Of a DNA stretch of 64,000 bases, positions 42,439 to 52,576 are shown in pieces (position 1 is the stretch's first letter; each line of letters starts with the position of its first letter). The position numbers were made by a program, and so were the translations under genes. This stretch comes from Chitiniphilus purpureus (GTDB lineage Bacteria; Pseudomonadota; Gammaproteobacteria; Burkholderiales; Chitinibacteraceae): NCBI RefSeq assembly GCF_025642115.1, contig NZ_CP106753.1, forward strand, positions 1,387,501-1,451,500, read 5' to 3'. The notes below the pieces were generated by a model. That model was not told where the DNA came from and did not search any database. It saw only the letters and a program-made list of their open reading frames with translations.

Positions 42439-43147
42439 ATGTCCGGCGCGCTACCACGCATTGATACACCCCACCGAACAGGGTGCGCTTCTCCCAGCGG
42501 TATTGCGCGGCGTCGCTTGCGTATTCGCTGATCTCGTGCTGCCACAATGCGTGGGCGTACGGCTCGAGCCAGGCGTTCACCAGCCGCAGCAACCAACCTA
42601 TCGGCTGCCAGGCGCGGGGGCGGTGATAGTCGACGAACACGGCCTCGCCCCCTGGAGCAAGTTTGGACAGCATGCAGTCGACGATCTGGCGCTTTTTGTC
42701 GTCCGGCACCTCGTGCAGCAGGAAGAAGCTGCAGACGAGGTCGTACCGATCCTGCTGAGCCGCCTGCCCGGCGTCGGCACGGAAGACCTTGGCCCAGGGC
42801 AGGCCGGAGAGCTTGCGCAACCCCTGTTCAAGCTGGATCGGCGTGATGTCGCTCAGGTGGAACACGCCGTGCGGCCCGACCCGGTGCGCAGCGCGGATCA
42901 CCAGATCACCGTAGACGTGCGCCACCTGCCACACCCGGCTGCCGGCACGGATGCGTTCGAGATATCGGCGCATCAGTCGCCTGTCCTGCAGGAACAGCAG
43001 CGTGCGGACTACCAGATTGCGGTCGAGCGATCTGACGCGATCAGGGTTGACGTACGCCCAGTCGTAGACATCGACCAGATAGTCGGGGACGCCTTCATAG
43101 TAGGTGTACAGGGGGCGGGCCAGGTCTTCCTGAGCGGTGCGCTGCAT
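42437..43147 (-). CDS. rquA: Rhodoquinone biosynthesis methyltransferase-like protein RquA
   Basis: RquA converts ubiquinone to rhodoquinone, the low-potential quinone used for fumarate reduction without oxygen. The 236-aa product has an altered SAM-binding motif, VWQVAHVYGDLVIRAA, instead of the usual E-x-G-x-G-x-G. YYEGVPDYLVDVYDWAYVNP, CSFFLLHEVPDDKKR and APGGEAVFVDYHRP are further features I associate with RquA. The ubiquinone hydroxylase nearby fits but does not prove a link. A generic class I methyltransferase is the alternative. Confidence 0.8.
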   Translation of the reverse strand: MQRTAQEDLARPLYTYYEGVPDYLVDVYDWAYVNPDRVRSLDRNLVVRTLLFLQDRRLMRRYLERIRAGSRVWQVAHVYGDLVIRAAHRVGPHGVFHLSDITPIQLEQGLRKLSGLPWAKVFRADAGQAAQQDRYDLVCSFFLLHEVPDDKKRQIVDCMLSKLAPGGEAVFVDYHRPRAWQPIGWLLRLVNAWLEPYAHALWQHEISEYASDAAQYRWEKRTLFGGVYQCVVARRT

Positions 43148-43358
43148 GGCATGGGCCTCAATGGAACGGGACGCATCCAGCCTAATCGGCCTGCATCGGG
43201 CCGACTTTGTCCTGGCCCAACATTGCCGTCATGTAGTCGGGCGCGTCCAGACTACCGCCTGTCGCCACCGATTGCTCAAACCGGCGACGCATAAGGCATA
43301 TTGCAATGTCCCTCTGATCCAGAACGACAACATCACCACGTCACCGGAAGGAACTGCA

Positions 43359-43463
43359 ATGGACGACATGAAAGCCGCCTGGTTCAAGGCTGCGTCGATC
43401 GCGCTGTGCGCCGCCACGGTTGCCGGCTTCTGTACGTTGCTGCTGTTTGGGGTGACTGCCTGA
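43359..43463 (+). CDS. Single-span membrane miniprotein, 34 aa
   Basis: Starts MDDMKAAWFKAASIALCAAT and ends with a hydrophobic VAGFCTLLLFGVTA. One membrane helix (about residues 10-33) follows a short polar N-terminus. GGAAGGA lies six bases before the ATG. The size and design match small regulatory or respiratory-complex subunits, but no family is recognised. It lies alone between rquA and the OYE gene. Confidence 0.55.
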   Translation: MDDMKAAWFKAASIALCAATVAGFCTLLLFGVTA

Positions 43464-43556
43464 CCTGGCGGACTGTGATCCTCCTGGCCGCGAACGCGGC
43501 CTGACTGCCGCGCGCTTCCCGCTGCGCCGCACATGCTGAGCCGGCTGCAGCGGTAA

Positions 43557-44729
<1,173 letters not shown>

Positions 44730-45016
44730 GGCCTGCCCACGATCTTTGTGTACCGCCACCGGATCCCGCCCCATCGGCTCACCATGCCGGCGGCGGTCAT
44801 GCCGCTGTGCTTGGGGGCTGCACCTGCTTGCGCTAAACAAAAGGGCGCGACCGCGATGCCATCGGGAACTCGCCCTGGTATGCGTCGGTCTGCGCAACGC
44901 GCTTGCGGCAGAGAGCCGGAGGGTCGCATGCACGCATGTCCGTGGTATCAGGCATGTTCCCGCCGCGCTGTCCCCCGGGTTGCACCTGCCGCGCTTGATC
45001 AAGGAGCCCGAACCAC

Positions 45017-45865
45017 ATGTCTGATCACAACAGCTTCTCCACCGAGGATCGCCGCCGTTTCCTGCTCGCGTCGCTGGCTGCCGGGTTTGCGCTGACCGTG
45101 CGCCCGGTGACAGCATCGACCATCGTCACCGACAGTGCGGGATTGAGCGTCGGACCGGTGTTCATTCCCAGCGCCAACGGGGATATCCCCGCCTATCAGG
45201 CCCATCCCGCAAACGCCGGCGCACCGCTGCCGACCGTGCTGGTGATCCAGGAGATCTTTGGTGTGCATGAGCATATCCAGGATGTGTGCCGCAGGCTGGC
45301 CAAGCTAGGCTACCTTGCCATCGCTCCGGACCTTTTCGCCCGACAGGGCGATCCGCGCCAATACAACGACATCCCCACCTTGCAGAAGGAGTTGGTGGCC
45401 AAGGTGCCCGATGCCCAGGTGCTGGCGGATCTGGATGCCGCGCTGCAATGGGCCGCGCGCAACGGCGGCGATCCGGCGCGGGTGGCGATCACCGGCTTCT
45501 GCTGGGGTGGACGCATCACCTGGTTGTACGCGGCCCACAATCCCCACCTGAAAGCGGCTGTCGCCTGGTATGGCCGGCTGGTCGGGCAGCCTTCCACCAA
45601 CATGCCGCGCCATCCGCTGGATGTAGCGGCCGAGCTCAAGGCGCCGGTGCTGGGCCTTTACGGCGGACGCGACCAGGGTATCGGGCTCGATACGGTGCAG
45701 GCGATGCAGACGGCGCTCAAGCGTGCCGAGGTGGCCAACAAGATCATCGTCTACGAGGATGCCGGCCACGCTTTCAACGCCGACTACCGTCCCAGCTACC
45801 ATGCTGCCGCTGCGCGCGATGGTTGGATGGAGATGCTGGGCTGGTTCCGACGCCACGGGGTGTGA
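45017..45865 (+). CDS. Dienelactone hydrolase family protein with Tat signal
   Basis: Alpha/beta hydrolase of 282 aa with a twin-arginine export signal ([16 protein letters not shown]). The catalytic set of dienelactone hydrolases is present: glutamate in VIQEIFGVH, cysteine in GFCWGGR, aspartate in GGRDQGI, and histidine in [14 protein letters not shown]. The family hydrolyses dienelactones or other esters; the export signal makes a periplasmic role likely. It is a single gene closed by a terminator. Confidence 0.9.
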   Translation: MSDHNSFSTEDRRRFLLASLAAGFALTVRPVTASTIVTDSAGLSVGPVFIPSANGDIPAYQAHPANAGAPLPTVLVIQEIFGVHEHIQDVCRRLAKLGYLAIAPDLFARQGDPRQYNDIPTLQKELVAKVPDAQVLADLDAALQWAARNGGDPARVAITGFCWGGRITWLYAAHNPHLKAAVAWYGRLVGQPSTNMPRHPLDVAAELKAPVLGLYGGRDQGIGLDTVQAMQTALKRAEVANKIIVYEDAGHAFNADYRPSYHAAAARDGWMEMLGWFRRHGV

Positions 45866-45958
45866 GCCGGCCCGGTCGTATCGTCTGTCCCTGGCGGTGC
45901 CGGTGAGGCGGGCCCGGCGACAGGGCAGGGCTGCGCCGGAGCCGGGCCATGCAAAGCA

Positions 45959-45982
45959 AACGGGCGGCCTGGGCCGCCCGTT
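45959..45982. terminator. Bidirectional terminator
   Basis: AACGGGCGGCC / GGCCGCCCGTT, an 11-bp stem with a 2-nt loop, between the hydrolase gene and the convergent cytochrome gene. Confidence 0.8.
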
Positions 45983-46000
45983 CCGCCGATGGCAGAGGCG

Positions 46001-46753
46001 TTATTTGGCCGAGTTGAGCATATACAGGACGGCCGCCTTGAATTCCTCGTCGGAGCCCTGATAACCCCCCTTGGGCGGCATGGCGTTGATGCCCTTGATC
46101 GCGGTGGCGATCACGTTGTCCTCGCCTTTCTTCAGGCGCTCGCTCCAGGCGGCCTTGTCGCCAAGCTTGGGCGCACCGGAGATGCCCGCAGCATGGCAGG
46201 CCATGCACACCGTATCGTAGATTTCCTTGCCCTTGGTGGCCGGGTCGACGGCACCGCCTGCAGCAGCTGCCGCAACAGCCGGTTCGGTGAACGACGCGCC
46301 GGCGGCGTTGGCCATGTAGGCCACGGCGCGCTTGACCTCGTCGTCGGTCAGGTCGGCGGCGCCACCGCGCGGCGGCATGCCGTTCAGGCCCTCGATCGCG
46401 TGCTTGGACAGCGTCTCGAAGCCTTGGGCGATGCGCGCGGCCCAGCCTTGCACGTCCTTGAACTTGGGCGCGCCGGCAAGGCCGGCGTCATGACAGGACA
46501 TGCAGACCGATTCGTAGACCGCCTTGCCGCTGCGCGAGCCCGGGGCACCGCCTTCGACGACCTTGACCGCGCCGACCGGCTGCAGCCGCGCCGAGATCGC
46601 TTCCTTGGTCATGGTGGAAAGACTGAGGTCGACGCCGCTGCCGGAGGTGAACAGCTTGGCTACGAAAAGGATGAGCAGCGGAAATCCGACTACCGCTGCC
46701 AAAATCATACCGACAACTTTCTTTGCGCCACCGGCGACATTGGAACCGCTCAT
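46001..46753 (-). CDS. Di-heme cytochrome c5 family protein
   Basis: Membrane-anchored periplasmic electron carrier, 250 aa. An N-terminal helix (MILAAVVGFPLLILFVAKLF) is followed by two cytochrome c domains with CMSCH (about residue 84) and CMACH (about 183). Each has a downstream methionine ligand in GMPPRGG and AMPPKGG. The tandem c5 arrangement is typical of Neisseriales, where it feeds terminal oxidases. A short linker rich in alanine joins the domains. Confidence 0.93.
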   Translation of the reverse strand: MSGSNVAGGAKKVVGMILAAVVGFPLLILFVAKLFTSGSGVDLSLSTMTKEAISARLQPVGAVKVVEGGAPGSRSGKAVYESVCMSCHDAGLAGAPKFKDVQGWAARIAQGFETLSKHAIEGLNGMPPRGGAADLTDDEVKRAVAYMANAAGASFTEPAVAAAAAGGAVDPATKGKEIYDTVCMACHAAGISGAPKLGDKAAWSERLKKGEDNVIATAIKGINAMPPKGGYQGSDEEFKAAVLYMLNSAK

Positions 46754-46901
46754 GCTGTATCCCTTGTCATGTTATGAATACCTAGGTTTTGAACCGCGGT
46801 CCTGGAATGACCGCGCGGATTATACCCGGCAAATCTTTGCCCATCCAAGCCGCACTTGGACGCGGCGTCTGAAACGCGCTATCATCCGCTTCCTCTTTGC
46901 T

Positions 46902-46978
46902 GCACCCGTAGCTCAGTTGGATAGAGTGTCAGTTTCCGAAGCTGAAGGTCACAGGTTCGATCCCTGTCGGGTGCGCCA
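46902..46978 (+). tRNA. tRNA-Arg (anticodon CCG)
   Basis: A 77-nt cloverleaf. Acceptor stem GCACCCG / CGGGTGC; D loop with AGCTCAGTTGGATAGAGT; anticodon arm TCAGT-ttCCGaa-GCTGA; T arm CACAGG-TTCGATC-CCTGT; discriminator G and an encoded CCA. It reads CGG codons, frequent in this GC-rich genome. Confidence 0.96.
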
Positions 46979-46988
46979 ATCGTATAAG

Positions 46989-47010
46989 CAGTCGCCTTTG
47001 CCGGCGGCTG
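46989..47010 (+). terminator. Terminator after tRNA-Arg
   Basis: CAGTCGCC / GGCGGCTG, an 8-bp stem with one G-U pair, followed by TTTT, starting 11 bases past the tRNA. Confidence 0.75.
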
Positions 47011-47558
47011 TTTTCCGTTTGGCGGTGCTGAACGTGGCGCCGCTTCAGCAATCGCACCGTCATTTCCCCACGCCCTCTTCGTCGCCCTGCCGTTGCACCG
47101 CAGCATCGGCCGGCCTTTGCCTGATCATACGCTGACGGCGGGCCCCCTTGTTTTTACAAGCATTTTTACCCCTGGTCACCTGACTTGGCCCTGCCGCATC
47201 GACCTGGACGCCATGGACGAAGCTGGCCGCTGTCCTGAGCCAGGACGGGCGTTCGCGCCCTGTCTGGCTGCTCGATGTCCTGTCGCGCGGTGGGTGACGG
47301 CAATTGCTGGTTTGCGAGCGGTGGCAGTGATACGTCACCGCGACTGCCCGGGCAGCAAGGCGCCAGGCTCGCCTGTCGGCCTTGCCGACATGGCCGTCCA
47401 TATATGACATTCGGCATGTCTATCGACCGATGCGCTGCGACGATCGGTAGCCATATCCAGTCTCGCTGCTGCGCCAGGTAGAGGCGGGTGCAGGTGATCC
47501 GCCCCTTGGCTGGTGCCTTTCCCGGGGCCTTTGGATGGGGCGGCTGCAGGTGGCAGTG
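47011..47558. other. Non-coding stretch between tRNA-Arg and mutY
   Basis: About 550 bp. Several overlapping open frames exist on both strands, but none has a ribosome site, plausible composition or known family. I see no integrase, att repeat of the tRNA 3' end, or other RNA gene. Confidence 0.55.
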
Positions 47559-48587
47559 CTATGCCAGCAGCCGACGCAGCGGGGTGGGTATCCCTGCGCT
47601 CAGTGCCTCGGCCCGGGTGAACCAGCGTAAGCGGTCCGTATCACGCAGCGGCCCGATGCCGACGGCCCGTGCCGGCAGTGGGGTCACGGTCAGCCGGAAA
47701 TGGGTGAACACATGCACGAAGTCAGGCAGTGCCGGTTCTGTCTGCAACGTCAGGCCAAGCTGGGCCAGGGCAGTGGTCTCGGCGGTAAGCGTACTGTCGA
47801 CTTCCGGCAGGCACCACAGGCCGCCCCAGATGCCGGTGGGCGCGCGCCGTTCCAGCAGCAGCCGATGCTCCGCGTCGCGGATCAACAGCATCACGGTATG
47901 GCGCTGCGGCAGCGGCTTTCTTGGCTTGGGCGTTGGCAGCTCGTGCTGGCGCCCGGTCAGGCGCGCGACGCAGTCCTCGGCCACCGGGCATGCCAGGCAC
48001 GCCGGCTTGCGTGGAGTGCAGACGGTGGCCCCGAGATCCATCTGGGCCTGGGTGTAGGCCGGCATATCCTCGGCGTTTGCGGGCAGCAGCGTCTGCGCCA
48101 GCTGCCACAGACGGGACTCGATGGCCTTTTCGCCGGTAAAGCCATCGATGCCTGCCCAGCGTGCCAATACGCGCTTGACATTGCCATCCAGGATGGGTGA
48201 GCGCACCGAGAACGAGAATGCGGCGATCGCTGCCGCGGTGGAACGCCCGATGCCGGGCAGTTCGGCAAGCAGTGCCGGGTCGGCTGGAAAGGCGCCACCG
48301 AACCGCTCCATGACCATGACCGCCGCCGCGTGCAGGTTGCGGGCGCGGCTGTAATAACCCAGCCCGCTCCACAGCGCCAGCACGTCGTCCAGCGGCGCCG
48401 ACGCCAATGCTGCCACATCGGGGAACCGTGCCAGGAACCGGGCGTAGTAGGGGATGACAGTGGTGACCTGCGTCTGCTGCAGCATGATCTCGGACAGCCA
48501 GACCCGGTATGGGTCGTGCACCTGCCAGGGCAGGTCGTGGCGGCCATGCGTGGCATGCCAGGCCAGCAGGCGTTCGGCGAAGTTCAT
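47559..48587 (-). CDS. mutY: A/G-specific adenine glycosylase
   Basis: Removes adenine mispaired with 8-oxoguanine. It has 342 aa. The N-terminal WLSEIMLQQTQV carries the catalytic glutamate. The helix-hairpin-helix ELPGIGRSTAAAIAAF is followed by ILDGNVKRVLAR with the conserved aspartate. The iron-sulfur loop is CTPRKPACLACPVAEDC. A C-terminal NUDIX-like domain (about 225-342, with GIWGGLWCLPEVDS) recognises the oxidised guanine. It overlaps asmA by 4 nt, forming an asmA-mutY operon. Confidence 0.96.
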   Translation of the reverse strand: MNFAERLLAWHATHGRHDLPWQVHDPYRVWLSEIMLQQTQVTTVIPYYARFLARFPDVAALASAPLDDVLALWSGLGYYSRARNLHAAAVMVMERFGGAFPADPALLAELPGIGRSTAAAIAAFSFSVRSPILDGNVKRVLARWAGIDGFTGEKAIESRLWQLAQTLLPANAEDMPAYTQAQMDLGATVCTPRKPACLACPVAEDCVARLTGRQHELPTPKPRKPLPQRHTVMLLIRDAEHRLLLERRAPTGIWGGLWCLPEVDSTLTAETTALAQLGLTLQTEPALPDFVHVFTHFRLTVTPLPARAVGIGPLRDTDRLRWFTRAEALSAGIPTPLRRLLA

Positions 48588-50767
48588 CGGCGCTTGTCCG
48601 TCGACGGTGGTGTGGGCTCGGCCGTCAGCTGTTCGCGCAGTGTGCTGTAGTCCACCCGGTATTCCGGCGATGCCAGGACTCCGCTCAGGTGGATGGGCAC
48701 CGACACGCCGGCGAGGTCGCGCAGCTCGGGTACGCGCGGATTGGCGCTGGCGTGCAGCGTATAGTCGATCCGGCCGTCGCCCAGGTCGATCTGGCCCCGG
48801 CCCTTGAGCTGCAGCAGGCTGGTGCCCACGTACAGGTCCTCATTGCTGGCAAGGCCGTCCTTGATCGCTAGGCTGGCGCGCAGTTCGGAGAACGGGGTGC
48901 TTGCGTGCAGATCGGCCGGTTTGATCTGCTCGCCGCTCATGCGCTTGAGCTGCCGGTTCACGGTGCGCAGCAGTGCTTCAAGATCGATGCCGCGCACCGC
49001 GCCGCGTGCCAGCGACATATGCGCCCGGCCGGTGGCAGAGTGGCGGATTTCGGAAAGACGCGCGCCACTGGCGGAGATATCCAGATCCAGCTGGCCTCGT
49101 CCGTCGAAACGCTCGATCGCCAGCAGATCGCGCAGCAGCGGGTTGATGTTGACGCCCGACAGGAGCTGGCGCACATGGTAGCGTGGCACCTTGCCGGTGG
49201 TGTCGATGGCGAGCTGGCCGGCCAGCCTGCCGCCGTAGATATGGGCTGTGAACGGGTCGAGCTGCACCTTGCCATCCTGGGCCTTGAATTCGAGTGCAAT
49301 GTTCTGCAGGCGCAGGTTCTTCACCACGAATTCGCCGATGCGCAATTGCCCGTCGGCATCCAGCCGCTCCAGCCAGCCGAATTCCAGCGGCGTTTCGGTA
49401 TCGACCGCCTTGGCCCCTTCGGCCACCGCGGGCAGATAGGGTGTCAGGTCCAGCCGTGCCAGGTCCAGGTCGACCCGGTACTTGGGGTAGACGAAGTCAC
49501 GCACCGCGAAGCGGGTGGCGAACTGCGCGCCATCGAGCGTGCCGCGGTTGATCAGGCTGATGCGTTCCTGCTCCAGGTCCATTTCCGCATCGCCGCTCAG
49601 CTCGAACGGAATGGCGCCGCGCGGCAGGCCCTTGTTGCCATAGTTGCCGGTCAGGCGATACGCCGGCAGCCGGGCCAGCGTGCCGTGGTGCAGTTCGAGC
49701 GGGCTGACGAAATTGAGGGTGAAGCGCTGCTCGGGTGAGGTGACCTTCACGCCCAGCCGGGCATGGTCGGCCCGCAACGAACCACGGCGGGTCCCTGCAA
49801 GCGCCGGCATGTTCAATTCGGCGGTGAGGCGGTTTTGCGGACTGCGGATGTCAAGCGTGAGCCGCAGGTCGTTGAGTCGGGCCACGCCGTCGCGAAAGTC
49901 GAAACGTGGCGCGTCCAGCCGCCATTGCCAAGCCTGGCGCGCGCGCGCGCCGACTGCCTCCATGCTGAGCGAACCGCCGTTCAGCCGCAGCGGCTCCCAG
50001 CCGTAGATCAGCTCGCCGGTGGCCTTGAGCCGTGTATTGAGCAACGCCAGCGCCGGCGCGCTCTTGCCCTGCTGGTTCATCTCCAGCGCCAGCTCAGCCA
50101 CATAGAGCCGCCGTTCCGCAGGCACGTAGCGCAGCGCCGCGCCGCCTTCGGCGTGGGCACGCCATTGCGGCTGCCTTGCCCGGTAGAGCGTGACATCGCC
50201 GCTGAACGCAAGCCGGCCGGCAATGGGGTCGGCCGGTTGATCCACTTCCACCGTCAGGCCGGACAGGCGCAACGCTTCGGGCATGCTGCGGTCGGTGTAG
50301 TCGACGGTGGCGTCGCGAAAGTGCAGCTGCTGCAGGTCGAAGCGCAGCTTTGCCTGACTGCCGCGATCGGCCAGCAGGTCATCGAAGTTGTAGCGCCCGT
50401 CGCTGTAGCGCCGTATCGCCAGCTGCGGACGGTCCACCTCAAGCTCGGTCACAGCGACGGTGCCGTGGCGCAGCCAGGTCCAGGCCGACAGGCCGATCCG
50501 CAGCCTACGGGCCTTGGCGAACGGCGTATTCGCATCGGTCTCCGATAACGCCACATCACGCGCGATCAGGGCTGGCGAAGGCAGCAGCACCACATGGGTG
50601 TCGCCCCGGATGGTCAGCAGGCGCCCGGTTTCGCGCAGCACCAGCGCGCGCAACTCGTTGCGCACATATTCGACATCGAACAGATAAGGGCCCGCGCTCA
50701 GCAGCAGCGCTAGTATGAAAGCGAGCAGCAGCACGATGCGAAACGGACGGGAATGGCGAAGATCCAC
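48584..50767 (-). CDS. asmA: AsmA family envelope protein
   Basis: A 727-aa inner-membrane-anchored periplasmic protein of the AsmA group, thought to act in outer-membrane assembly or lipid transfer. One N-terminal helix (RIVLLLAFILALLLSAGPYLF) is followed by the AsmA start (LVLRETGRLLTIRGDTHVVL) and long repetitive beta-strand regions. The C-terminal domain contains RGAVRGIDLEALLRTVNRQL, FSELRASLAIKDGLASNEDL and GRGQIDLGDGRIDYTLHASA. The start overlaps nothing upstream; the 3' end is coupled to mutY. Confidence 0.92.
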   Translation of the reverse strand: MDLRHSRPFRIVLLLAFILALLLSAGPYLFDVEYVRNELRALVLRETGRLLTIRGDTHVVLLPSPALIARDVALSETDANTPFAKARRLRIGLSAWTWLRHGTVAVTELEVDRPQLAIRRYSDGRYNFDDLLADRGSQAKLRFDLQQLHFRDATVDYTDRSMPEALRLSGLTVEVDQPADPIAGRLAFSGDVTLYRARQPQWRAHAEGGAALRYVPAERRLYVAELALEMNQQGKSAPALALLNTRLKATGELIYGWEPLRLNGGSLSMEAVGARARQAWQWRLDAPRFDFRDGVARLNDLRLTLDIRSPQNRLTAELNMPALAGTRRGSLRADHARLGVKVTSPEQRFTLNFVSPLELHHGTLARLPAYRLTGNYGNKGLPRGAIPFELSGDAEMDLEQERISLINRGTLDGAQFATRFAVRDFVYPKYRVDLDLARLDLTPYLPAVAEGAKAVDTETPLEFGWLERLDADGQLRIGEFVVKNLRLQNIALEFKAQDGKVQLDPFTAHIYGGRLAGQLAIDTTGKVPRYHVRQLLSGVNINPLLRDLLAIERFDGRGQLDLDISASGARLSEIRHSATGRAHMSLARGAVRGIDLEALLRTVNRQLKRMSGEQIKPADLHASTPFSELRASLAIKDGLASNEDLYVGTSLLQLKGRGQIDLGDGRIDYTLHASANPRVPELRDLAGVSVPIHLSGVLASPEYRVDYSTLREQLTAEPTPPSTDKRR

Positions 50768-51005
50768 GTTTCTGGGTGCAGCGGATTCGAATGCGGGCGA
50801 TTATCGCGAACGGGCCTCACTTTTCCTAGTGCATATGCACTGGCATCGGCCCGCCGCTGCCGCCACCGCCGGCCGTGTCGGCCGATGCGCGGGTTGGGCG
50901 GCATGCGCTGCAGGCGGCTTGCCTGGCGGCTTGCGTCGCCCATGGCGGCGTGAAATAAAAGCCGCCAGGTCCTAAGATGGCCCCATCGTCTGCCTGGACA
51001 TCGCA

Positions 51006-51416
51006 ATGCCGCACTTCACACGCCTCAAGGTCCGCGGATACCACCTGGATCTGTATGGCCACGTCAACAACGCGCGTTATCTGGAGTTCCTGGAAGAGGC
51101 ACGCTGGAACATGATGGAGGAGGCGGGACGGCTGGATTTCTTCATGCAGTCGCGACTGGCACTGGTGGTCAGCCGGATCGATATCCATTACAAGCGCCCG
51201 GCCGGCATGGGCGATGAGCTGGTGATCGAAACCCGGCTGGCGTCGCTGGGCGAGCGGCATGGGGTGATCTCGCAGCGTATCCTGCGTGCCGACAACGAAA
51301 AGCTGGTGGCGCATGCCGAAGTGAGCTTTGCCGTGCTCCACCCCGAACAACCCGGCGCGCTGCCGCTGACCGGTGCCATTGCCGAAGCGCTGACGCCGCT
51401 GCTGGAGGCCGTCTGA
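51006..51416 (+). CDS. 4HBT-family acyl-CoA thioesterase (YbgC-like)
   Basis: Hot-dog-fold thioesterase of 136 aa. RGYHLDLYGHVNNARYLEFL contains the catalytic aspartate and the HVNNxxY signature; IDIHYKRPAGMGDEL is the second conserved strand. The substrate is probably a short or medium acyl-CoA. It is the first gene of a tightly packed three-gene operon, with its stop overlapping the next ATG by one base. Confidence 0.88.
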   Translation: MPHFTRLKVRGYHLDLYGHVNNARYLEFLEEARWNMMEEAGRLDFFMQSRLALVVSRIDIHYKRPAGMGDELVIETRLASLGERHGVISQRILRADNEKLVAHAEVSFAVLHPEQPGALPLTGAIAEALTPLLEAV

Positions 51417-51907
51417 TGCGACGTCGACTGTATATGTGGATGGTGGCCGGCATGGTGGCCTGGCTTGCGGGCTGCGCCGGCGTGCCTGCCCATTTCGAGA
51501 AGCCCACCGTGTCGCTCGCCGGGCTGTCGCTCAAGGAGGCGGGCCTGTTCGAACAACGCTTCACGCTGGTGCTGCGGGTGCAGAATCCCAACCGGTTTGC
51601 GTTGCCGCTCAATGGGCTCGATGCCGACCTTGCCGTCAATGGCAAACCGCTCGCCTCAGGGGTGGCTGCGCAGGCGGTGACGGTGCCCGCGTTGGGTGAT
51701 GCCAAGGTAAGGATTGATGTCGTCAGCAACCTTGCCACCCTGGCCCGCCAATTGCGCCGTGCCGATGGGCAGGGATTGCCACGCTACCGGCTGACCGGCC
51801 GGTTGTTTGTGCCGATGCGCAGCGAAGGCATCGCATTCGAGATGGATGGCGAAGTACCGGCGATCGAGGGATGGTTCGACGCGCCGGCCAGGCAAGAGCG
51901 GTTCTAG
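51416..51907 (+). CDS. LEA14-like lipoprotein
   Basis: A 163-aa lipoprotein: signal MWMVAGMVAWLAGCAG with lipobox LAGC, then a late-embryogenesis-abundant type 2 (WHy) beta domain (PTVSLAGLSLKEAGLFEQRF, LRVQNPNRFALPLNGLDADL, VNGKPLASGV). The family occurs widely in proteobacteria; its role is unclear, possibly stress or envelope related. It overlaps the thioesterase gene (TGATG) and lies one base from the next gene. Confidence 0.85.
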   Translation: MRRRLYMWMVAGMVAWLAGCAGVPAHFEKPTVSLAGLSLKEAGLFEQRFTLVLRVQNPNRFALPLNGLDADLAVNGKPLASGVAAQAVTVPALGDAKVRIDVVSNLATLARQLRRADGQGLPRYRLTGRLFVPMRSEGIAFEMDGEVPAIEGWFDAPARQERF

Positions 51908-52441
51908 ATGAGCCAGGAATCCAATTCCGAGCCGATCGTCCAGATCGTCACCACCGGCGCACCTGAGGGCGAGGCCACGCCGCGTGTGCCGCTGTGGGTG
52001 CGCCACCGCGTGCCGCTGCTGGCCGCCGGTGGGGTGCTGGGCGCGCTGCTGCTTGTGCTGCTGGGTCTGGGGATGGGTCTGTTCGTCCGCGAATTCAACG
52101 AAAAGCAGTATGTGGAACAGATCACGCTGCTGCGCGGCGCCTTGCAGAAGAATGCCCAGGGTTGGCGCGACGCGCGGCTGGCGCTGGAGCAGGCCCAGGC
52201 GGGGCAGCAGCAGGCCGAGGCGGCGCGAGAGAAGTTGGCGCAGGAGCTGACCCAGGCCAAAACGGCGCTCGGACAGGCCCTCGAGCAGGCACGCCAGGCG
52301 TCCGCCGTGGCGGCAAGCAACCCCGAGCCGCAGGCGATACCGAAGCAGGACGGGTACCTGCGTTTCGGCAATCACCGCTGTGTCATCCGGCCCGGGGAAA
52401 AGCGCCAGGATCTGAGCAAGTGCCTGCAGGACAACCAATGA
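51908..52441 (+). CDS. Membrane-anchored coiled-coil protein, unknown
   Basis: A 177-aa product. A cytoplasmic N-terminus of about 35 residues precedes one membrane helix (LLAAGGVLGALLLVLLGLGM). A periplasmic coiled coil (about 85-140, rich in Q, A, E: LRGALQKNAQGWRDARLALE) and a short tail with two cysteines (HRCVIRP, LSKCLQDNQ) follow. Last gene of the three-gene operon. No family recognised. Confidence 0.7.
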   Translation: MSQESNSEPIVQIVTTGAPEGEATPRVPLWVRHRVPLLAAGGVLGALLLVLLGLGMGLFVREFNEKQYVEQITLLRGALQKNAQGWRDARLALEQAQAGQQQAEAAREKLAQELTQAKTALGQALEQARQASAVAASNPEPQAIPKQDGYLRFGNHRCVIRPGEKRQDLSKCLQDNQ

Positions 52442-52576
52442 CGGCGCGGTGGTGCGGCAATCCGCTGTACCCGCTGTTACCACGCCGCCCCGCCGGCCGC
52501 CTGGGGCCTTCGTGCTAAAATACCGGCCTTTCTTACACACGGGCCCCGCCGCCCGCCACCAGCCTTGGAGCACAGG

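Noticed and set aside
46902..46978. tRNA-Arg as an integration site
   Set aside because: No repeat of the tRNA 3' end, integrase or island boundary is seen nearby.
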